64,000 bases of DNA from an uncultured Roseicyclus sp. (GTDB taxonomy: Bacteria > Pseudomonadota > Alphaproteobacteria > Rhodobacterales > Rhodobacteraceae): positions 401,400 to 465,399 of the forward strand of contig CANLEH010000003.1 in NCBI GenBank assembly GCA_947489665.1. Reading direction: 5' to 3'. This document shows, in pieces, positions 59,357-64,000 of the stretch (positions within the stretch are counted from its first letter, which is position 1; each line of letters opens with the position of its first letter). The notes under the pieces were generated by a model. It was not told the DNA's origin. It did no database searches and was given only the letters and a program-made list of their open reading frames with translations. The translations under genes and the position numbers were made by a program.

Positions 59357-60532
59357 ATGAATTTTCCGATCCTGATGGACATGGTTGCCGCTTTGGCAGT
59401 CACGGCCTTGCTTGCTGAAAGCTATGGGGCCGTGCGTCGGCGCATTGCCGGTAATTCCGTTGCGCCCGTCGTTCTGGGCGTAATGTTTGGGGCAATGTCG
59501 GCTTTGCAAATGCATACGCCGATCGAGCCTTTTGACGGGCTGATCATCGACCTTAGAAACATCCCCGTTGCCCTGGCCGGCGCTTTTCTGGGCTGGCGTG
59601 GCTTGGTGCCGTGTCTGCTGATCGCCATGGCCGTCCGGTTCGAGATTGGTGGTGTTGGCATGGTTTCGGGCTTGTGGGCCATGGTCATCGCGGGCCTGGC
59701 GGGCATGATCTGGTGCCGCAAACTCGCAAGCCTGCCGAAACGCAACTTCGCGATGCTTTTGCTGCTCGCCCTTGCAATGTCGACGCACTTGCTCGGCGCC
59801 TTGGCTCTGCCACGCGATTTGGCCGTGTGGTTTTATACCTCCGCAGCAGGCCCGATCCTTATCATGAACCTGATCACCGTTCCCCTTATCGGCGCGTTGC
59901 TGGAGCGTGAAAATCGCCGCATTTTGGCAGAGGAAGCAAATGCAGACATTCGTGCGCGACACCCACATGCTGGATTCCTCAGCGGGCATACCTTGGTGCG
60001 CGAAATCACCAACTCGTTCGCGGCTCATCCCTTGGGCGCCCTGTCTGGCCTCCTCGTCATTGAACCTGACCGGTCTGTTTGGCGGAGTCTGTTCACCCGC
60101 AGCGCAAAGTCGGATTTGCCGGAAGTCGAAGCGAAGGTCTTTGCAAATGATCTGACGCATTGGCAGCTTGCCGGCCGCTCTGCCGATGGAAAGATCATCA
60201 TCCCCATAACGCAGCAAGAATGTGAGATCATACATCGGTTGCGCCCCACGGTCCGTGCATTGCTTTCAGATCATGCGCTTGATGGGCAAACACCCCTGTA
60301 CTGGGACGTGTCCGGGATCGAAGCCAATGATCCTTCGGATTTCCTCAAACTGGTGGAACGTGCTGCGCTGACCTCTCAACCAGATTGGGTCGGACGCACA
60401 AAAGCATTGCGCAGTGCGTTGCTTAATCCCAAGGGGCCGACCCATGTACGCCGCTCAACGCTTTTCAATCCCGATGAGCATGAGGCGCTTTTTGCAAAAG
60501 CGAACTTCTTGATTGAGCGCGGCCGCAGCTGA
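59357..60532 (+). CDS. 5TM-LYT sensor-like membrane protein with degenerate GGDEF-type C-terminus
   Basis: The 391-residue protein has about six hydrophobic segments in residues 1-195. The first part (MVAALAVTALLAESYGAVRRR, VVLGVMFGAMSALQMHTPI, DLRNIPVALAGAFLGWRG) is the 5TM receptor module of LytS-type sensors. Residues about 205-335 have strand-helix order like a GGDEF domain (GLLVIEPDRSVWRSLF) but no GGDEF motif and no active-site pattern, so it is probably not a cyclase. ATG 59357 has AGGGGG upstream; ATG 59333 is an alternative. Confidence 0.72.
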   Translation: MNFPILMDMVAALAVTALLAESYGAVRRRIAGNSVAPVVLGVMFGAMSALQMHTPIEPFDGLIIDLRNIPVALAGAFLGWRGLVPCLLIAMAVRFEIGGVGMVSGLWAMVIAGLAGMIWCRKLASLPKRNFAMLLLLALAMSTHLLGALALPRDLAVWFYTSAAGPILIMNLITVPLIGALLERENRRILAEEANADIRARHPHAGFLSGHTLVREITNSFAAHPLGALSGLLVIEPDRSVWRSLFTRSAKSDLPEVEAKVFANDLTHWQLAGRSADGKIIIPITQQECEIIHRLRPTVRALLSDHALDGQTPLYWDVSGIEANDPSDFLKLVERAALTSQPDWVGRTKALRSALLNPKGPTHVRRSTLFNPDEHEALFAKANFLIERGRS

Positions 60533-60624
60533 TCATGCCTTACAGCAATCGCGCGGGCTGAGTTGCATCCCGCCCGCGCCCCAGCCATATACATTGCGTC
60601 AAGAACCGAGCAGTGAGTGCCGCA

Positions 60625-61584
60625 ATGAACTATCTGGACTTCGAAAAGCCGTTGGCCGAGATCGAGGGCAAAGCGGAAGAGCTGCGCGCCATGGCCCGCC
60701 GCGAAGAAGGCATGGACGTTGAAGAGCAGGCCGCAGCACTCGACAAGAAAGCCGCCGATATGCTGCGCGATCTCTACCGGGATCTGACGCCTTGGCGGAA
60801 ATGCCAGATTGCCCGCCATCCTGACCGGCCCCATTGCCGCGACTATATCGAGACCTTGTTCACCGAATATACCCCGCTGGCGGGCGACAGAAACTTTGCT
60901 GATGACCATGCGGTCATGGGCGGCTTGGCGCGTTTCGATGACAAGCCAGTTGTCGTGATCGGCCACGAAAAAGGCCATGACACGAAGACCCGGATCGAGC
61001 GGAATTTCGGAATGGCGCGCCCGGAAGGCTACCGCAAAGCGGTCCGCCTGATGGATCTTGCGGACCGCTTCAATTTGCCAGTGATCAGCCTTGTCGACAC
61101 GCCCGGCGCCTATCCCGGCAAAGGCGCAGAGGAGCGTGGCCAGTCCGAGGCCATTGCACGCTCAACCGAAAAATGCCTACAGATCGGCGTTCCCTTGATT
61201 TCGATTATCATCGGCGAAGGGGGGTCCGGCGGCGCCGTCGCGTTCGCGACAGCCGACAAGTTGGCCATGCTGGAGCATTCCATCTACTCGGTCATCAGCC
61301 CGGAAGGCTGTGCCTCAATCCTTTGGAAAGACGCCGAGAAGATGCGCGAGGCCGCAGAAGCCTTGCGTCTGACGGCGCAGGACCTGAACAAGCTTGGCGT
61401 CTGTGACCACATTATTGGTGAGCCACTGGGGGGCGCACAGCGCGACAAGCCCGCCACGATTGAGGCTGTTGGGAAAGCGATTTCAGGTCTGTTGGCGGAC
61501 CTGGGCACGCCTGCGCGGGACGAGGTGATCGCGAACCGCCGCCGCAAATTCCTGGATCTCGGGTCAAAAGGTCTGGCGGCCTAA
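60625..61584 (+). CDS. accA: Acetyl-CoA carboxylase carboxyltransferase alpha subunit
   Basis: AccA is half of the carboxyltransferase that makes malonyl-CoA for fatty-acid synthesis. The 319-residue protein begins [20 protein letters not shown] and has the [42 protein letters not shown] and [23 protein letters not shown] motifs. GTG 60613 is a possible earlier start. The end overlaps the opposite-strand small membrane-protein gene by four bases. accD is not in the window. Confidence 0.96.
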   Translation: MNYLDFEKPLAEIEGKAEELRAMARREEGMDVEEQAAALDKKAADMLRDLYRDLTPWRKCQIARHPDRPHCRDYIETLFTEYTPLAGDRNFADDHAVMGGLARFDDKPVVVIGHEKGHDTKTRIERNFGMARPEGYRKAVRLMDLADRFNLPVISLVDTPGAYPGKGAEERGQSEAIARSTEKCLQIGVPLISIIIGEGGSGGAVAFATADKLAMLEHSIYSVISPEGCASILWKDAEKMREAAEALRLTAQDLNKLGVCDHIIGEPLGGAQRDKPATIEAVGKAISGLLADLGTPARDEVIANRRRKFLDLGSKGLAA

Positions 61585-61799
61585 CGGCGCACGAACACCA
61601 TCCCGGCAAACGCCATTACGGCTGCGCCGACCAACGCACAGCCTGTCAGAACCATGACGCTGACCGCGTCCGAGCATTGCTCGGCCCCGGGACAGCCACG
61701 GTCGCGCCAGTCCGTGATCGCCGCAAAAAACACGAACCCCGCGACGGTCCCCATAAGGACGGCAAGTGTAAACAGGATGTAGCCAAGCGCTCTCACCAC
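61581..61799 (-). CDS. Small hypothetical membrane protein
   Basis: The 72-residue product has two hydrophobic segments (about 5-28 and 46-68) joined by a loop with two Cys six residues apart (CPGAEQC). No family known. It overlaps the PNPOx-like gene by seven bases upstream and accA's end by four bases, supporting it as the last gene of the ftsX-plsC-PNPOx unit. Confidence 0.65.
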   Translation of the reverse strand: MVRALGYILFTLAVLMGTVAGFVFFAAITDWRDRGCPGAEQCSDAVSVMVLTGCALVGAAVMAFAGMVFVRR

Positions 61800-62392
61800 A
61801 TACGGTCCTTGGCATAGTCCGCATAGCCACTGTCATAGGCCGCACCGTCGAAATCGGCATCGACGGCCTTCACAAAATCCCCCGGCGTAGGAAGCCCTTC
61901 GGAATCGTCGCGAGACCAAAGCCCCGAGCGCATCAGCGCCTTGGCACATTGGAAATAAACCTCTTCCGTTTTGATTACGATTACGGTCTTTGGATGCTTC
62001 CCGCGCTGCTCAAACGCCTCTGTTGCTTGCGGATCATCGGTCAGAAACGCAGAGCCATTAACCCGCACCACATTGTTGCAGCCTGGCACCATGAACATCA
62101 GCGATACTCGCGGATCGCGCACGATATTGCGCAGATTGTCGATGCGGTTGTTCCCCCGCCAATCCGGCAGCCAGATGGTTCGGTCATCTACCAATTTCAC
62201 CACCGGGCCTGCGTCCCCACGCGGGCTTGCATCCGTTCCCTCAGGTCCAACGGTCGACAGGACGACAAAACGGGAGGCATCAATCCAGCGCTGATAGAGC
62301 GGGGTCACGCCCTTCATCACCTTGGTGACGGAGGCTGGCACCGGCGTGCCATAGAGATGACCGAGCGCGTCCAGATCGGTGATTTTCCGCAT
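61793..62392 (-). CDS. Pyridoxamine-5'-phosphate-oxidase-like FMN-binding protein
   Basis: A 199-residue split-barrel flavoprotein of the PNPOx/MSMEG_1061-like group. Motifs are FVVLSTVGPEGTDASPRGDAGPVVKLVDDRTIWLPDWRGNNRIDNLRNIVRDPRVSLMF (about 43-101), with the flavin-binding Arg/Gly pattern. True PdxH is unlikely because the C-terminal signature is missing; function unknown. Start ATG 62392 has GGAG six bases upstream; ATG 62395 is adjacent. It starts 12 bases after plsC. Confidence 0.87.
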   Translation of the reverse strand: MRKITDLDALGHLYGTPVPASVTKVMKGVTPLYQRWIDASRFVVLSTVGPEGTDASPRGDAGPVVKLVDDRTIWLPDWRGNNRIDNLRNIVRDPRVSLMFMVPGCNNVVRVNGSAFLTDDPQATEAFEQRGKHPKTVIVIKTEEVYFQCAKALMRSGLWSRDDSEGLPTPGDFVKAVDADFDGAAYDSGYADYAKDRMW

Positions 62393-62403
62393 CATGCGCT
62401 CCG

Positions 62404-63117
62404 TTAAAATCCTGCTTCGTCCAGAAGCAAATCACTTGCGGTCTCAATCTCAGACTCAAGCCGTTCCATGAAGGAAGCGGTATCCAGACCGGGCTCGATC
62501 CGCGGGAGAAACTCCACAACGGCCACACCTTTTTTGCGCAAAATGCCGTGCCGGGGCCAGAAGACACCGACATTGGCAGCAACAGGAACGCAGGGCTGGC
62601 CAAGCTGTTCATACAAAGCTGCCGTGCCAACCTTATACGGCACAGATACGCCCGGTGCCACGCGCGTGCCTTGCGGGTAGATGATCAACTGCCCGCCCTG
62701 CTGTTTGCCGGATTTCACGTCGTGCAACATCTTCTTGATCGCGGCACCTCGCTTGCCCCGGTTCACGGGGACACATCCGATGCGCAACGCATATTGCCCA
62801 AGAAGAGGCGAGAACATGAGCTGCTTCTTCATGATGAATTTGCCGCGCGGCACGGCGTTATAGATCATCATGATGTCCAGAAAACTCTGGTGCTTTGCGG
62901 CGATCATCACTTCATCGGTCGGTGGCGTCCCGCGCACTTCCGTCTTCAGGCCGACCATCCACCCAAGCGTCCAGAATACCCAGCGGCAAAAGGTGTGGCA
63001 GGCGGCATGGCCGCCCGAAGCGCTGAGCAGCGCATAGGGAAAGAACGCAACCGACAGAACCAACATGGCGACATACATCTGAACGATGTGCAGCAGTGAG
63101 CGGAGCCATTGGATCAT
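62404..63117 (-). CDS. plsC: 1-acyl-sn-glycerol-3-phosphate acyltransferase
   Basis: PlsC converts lysophosphatidic acid to phosphatidic acid at the membrane. The 237-residue protein has an N-terminal hydrophobic region, the catalytic HX4D motif KHQSFLD (His76, Asp81), the KKQLMFSPLLGQYALRIGCVPVNR segment (about 97-120) and motif III as YPQGTR (147-152), where most members have PEGTR. The start overlaps ftsX (ATGA). Coupling of phospholipid synthesis with the divisome protein FtsX is typical of Rhodobacterales. Confidence 0.92.
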   Translation of the reverse strand: MIQWLRSLLHIVQMYVAMLVLSVAFFPYALLSASGGHAACHTFCRWVFWTLGWMVGLKTEVRGTPPTDEVMIAAKHQSFLDIMMIYNAVPRGKFIMKKQLMFSPLLGQYALRIGCVPVNRGKRGAAIKKMLHDVKSGKQQGGQLIIYPQGTRVAPGVSVPYKVGTAALYEQLGQPCVPVAANVGVFWPRHGILRKKGVAVVEFLPRIEPGLDTASFMERLESEIETASDLLLDEAGF

Positions 63118-64000
63118 TGAAGGCTCCTTAGCGTGCGGAAGGCAGCGATGCGCGTAGCGGCAAACGCGGTGGCCCCGGCCAGCGGCGGGATGATCAGCGG
63201 CCAGAACCAGCCAGCGCCGGAGAAGCTGAGGCCGGTCAATATGGCAGCGGTGTCGCGGGCAGAAGGCAGTATGGCCACGGCAAGCAGACCTACAATCACC
63301 CCAAGAGCAGCACCGGTCAAAGCGCGGATCGTAAAGCGCCGCACAAAGGCGCGGGCGATGTAGCTGTCGCGGGCACCGACTAGGCGCAGCACGCGGATCA
63401 CCTGCTCGTTCGCGCTAAGCGCCGACTGCGCGGCCAGTGTCACCATCGCGCCCGTAGCCCCGAGAATGAGGACAAGAGCAAGCCACCCCAGCACGCGAAG
63501 CCGCCCGGCCGCCTCTGCCAGAGGACGTCGCCACCGGTCATGATCGTCCAGAACAGCGCCGGGGGCTTCGGCGGCCAGACGTTGCCGCAACCCATCCGCA
63601 TCATAGCCGTCGGCGGTTTCCGTGATTTCGATCAACTGCGGTACGGGCAGGTCGTCCAACGGCAGGTCCGGTCCGAACCAGGGCGCAAGGAGCGCTTGCT
63701 GATCTTCATCGCTCAAGGCACGGGCGCTTTCGACACCGGGCGTCTGCTCCAGCACGGTCAGGACAGCCCAGGTCTGTGCCTCCATCTCGGCGGGCGGGGC
63801 GGAGATGCGGATGGTCGAGGATTGTGCCAATGCGTCCGACCAGCGATCGGCCAATCGGCCTGCGGCCATCGACAAAGCCATTGCGAACACCGCAAGAAAG
63901 GCCATGGCCGCCGAGGTTGCAAAGGTCAGGCGCGCGGATTGCCCGCTACGGGGCACAACCCGGTCGGCACCGCGATCACCGCGAACAAGGGCCAGCAGAT
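63114..64000 (-). CDS. ftsX: Cell-division protein FtsX (start beyond window)
   Basis: FtsX is the membrane partner of FtsE that controls peptidoglycan hydrolases at the septum. The visible 295 codons show a first membrane segment (AAMAFLAVFAMALSMAAGRLADRW), a long periplasmic domain, and a C-terminal FtsX/MacB permease core with three hydrophobic segments (about LGWLALVLILGATGAMVTLAAQS, GAALGVIVGLLAVAIL, FWPLIIPPLAGATAFA). The reading frame stays open to base 64000 (GDRGADRVV upstream of the GTG at 63956), so that GTG is probably not the true start and the gene is cut by the window edge. Confidence 0.9.
   Translation of the reverse strand, partial: LLALVRGDRGADRVVPRSGQSARLTFATSAAMAFLAVFAMALSMAAGRLADRWSDALAQSSTIRISAPPAEMEAQTWAVLTVLEQTPGVESARALSDEDQQALLAPWFGPDLPLDDLPVPQLIEITETADGYDADGLRQRLAAEAPGAVLDDHDRWRRPLAEAAGRLRVLGWLALVLILGATGAMVTLAAQSALSANEQVIRVLRLVGARDSYIARAFVRRFTIRALTGAALGVIVGLLAVAILPSARDTAAILTGLSFSGAGWFWPLIIPPLAGATAFAATRIAAFRTLRSLQ

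Noticed and set aside
1-64000. CRISPR arrays, tRNA or rRNA genes, insertion sequences, prophage or integrative elements
   Set aside because: No regularly spaced repeats, no cloverleaf or rRNA signature, and no transposase, integrase or phage gene was recognised on either strand.

Overview
The window is one contiguous, GC-rich, gene-dense piece of an alphaproteobacterial chromosome, most likely from the marine Rhodobacterales (Roseobacter/Rhodobacteraceae). The supporting signs are a Rhodobacter-type porin, an L-malyl-CoA/beta-methylmalyl-CoA lyase of the ethylmalonyl-CoA type, a DUF3576 lipoprotein next to leuS, ftsK followed by lolA, ftsX-plsC, and many 4-base ATGA gene overlaps. Genus cannot be fixed from the sequence alone. 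No rRNA, tRNA, CRISPR array, transposase, phage gene or attachment site was seen, so this is core chromosome and not an island.

Layout. 1-6.1 kb: 5' part of leuS (runs off the left edge), a DUF3576 lipoprotein, a long porin leader and the porin, yggS, an L,D-transpeptidase and ribA. 6.1-12.5 kb: an orphan OmpR-type regulator, a VOC (glyoxalase-fold) gene behind a near-perfect SoxR-type promoter, an MFS exporter, a hydrolase, xth, and a thioredoxin-TPR / LON-domain / Trm112 cluster. 12.5-24.7 kb: a ubiquinone-type hydroxylase, an amidase, an aminotransferase, ftsK, a PEBP-family protein, lolA, a lytic transglycosylase lipoprotein, an AEC transporter, hspQ, and mlaA-mlaC. 24.9-34.6 kb: a coupled Rid-GDPD pair, a FemAB-like / pterin dehydratase pair, mscS, a peroxiredoxin, a ferredoxin-reductase-like flavoprotein, rsmD, a HAD phosphatase, recQ and yaaA. 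34.6-46 kb: structured repeats, DUF1244, N-formylglutamate amidohydrolase, pyk, exoD, rpmI-rplT, an inner-membrane OmpA-like protein with a coiled-coil partner, then pheS and pheT separated by two unrelated genes. 46-54.6 kb: ytoQ, a GST, mscL, a MarR regulator with a nested operator, ald with a divergent Lrp-type regulator, azlCD, and a coupled YcxB-mobA-DUF429-EamA operon. 54.6-64 kb: a PatB-type lyase, def, a degenerate second def, fmt, mcl1 behind a periodic repeat array, a 5TM sensor-like protein, accA, and ftsX-plsC-PNPOx (runs off the right edge).

How the genes fit together. Most are housekeeping: translation (leuS, pheS, pheT, rpmI, rplT, def, fmt, rsmD), envelope building and division (ftsK, lolA, mlaA/C, ftsX, plsC, L,D-transpeptidase, lytic transglycosylase), central carbon (pyk, mcl1, accA, ald) and stress (hspQ, yaaA, peroxiredoxin, VOC). 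The parts that go beyond routine annotation are regulatory DNA (SoxR-like promoter at 6.9 kb, nested MarR-type palindromes at 48.4 kb, 11-bp periodic ACTAC repeats before mcl1), a deformylase paralogue that has lost the metal-ligand Cys and the catalytic Glu, intergenic hairpin elements, and several unknown genes embedded in essential operons. I did not find a clear new defence or biosynthetic system.
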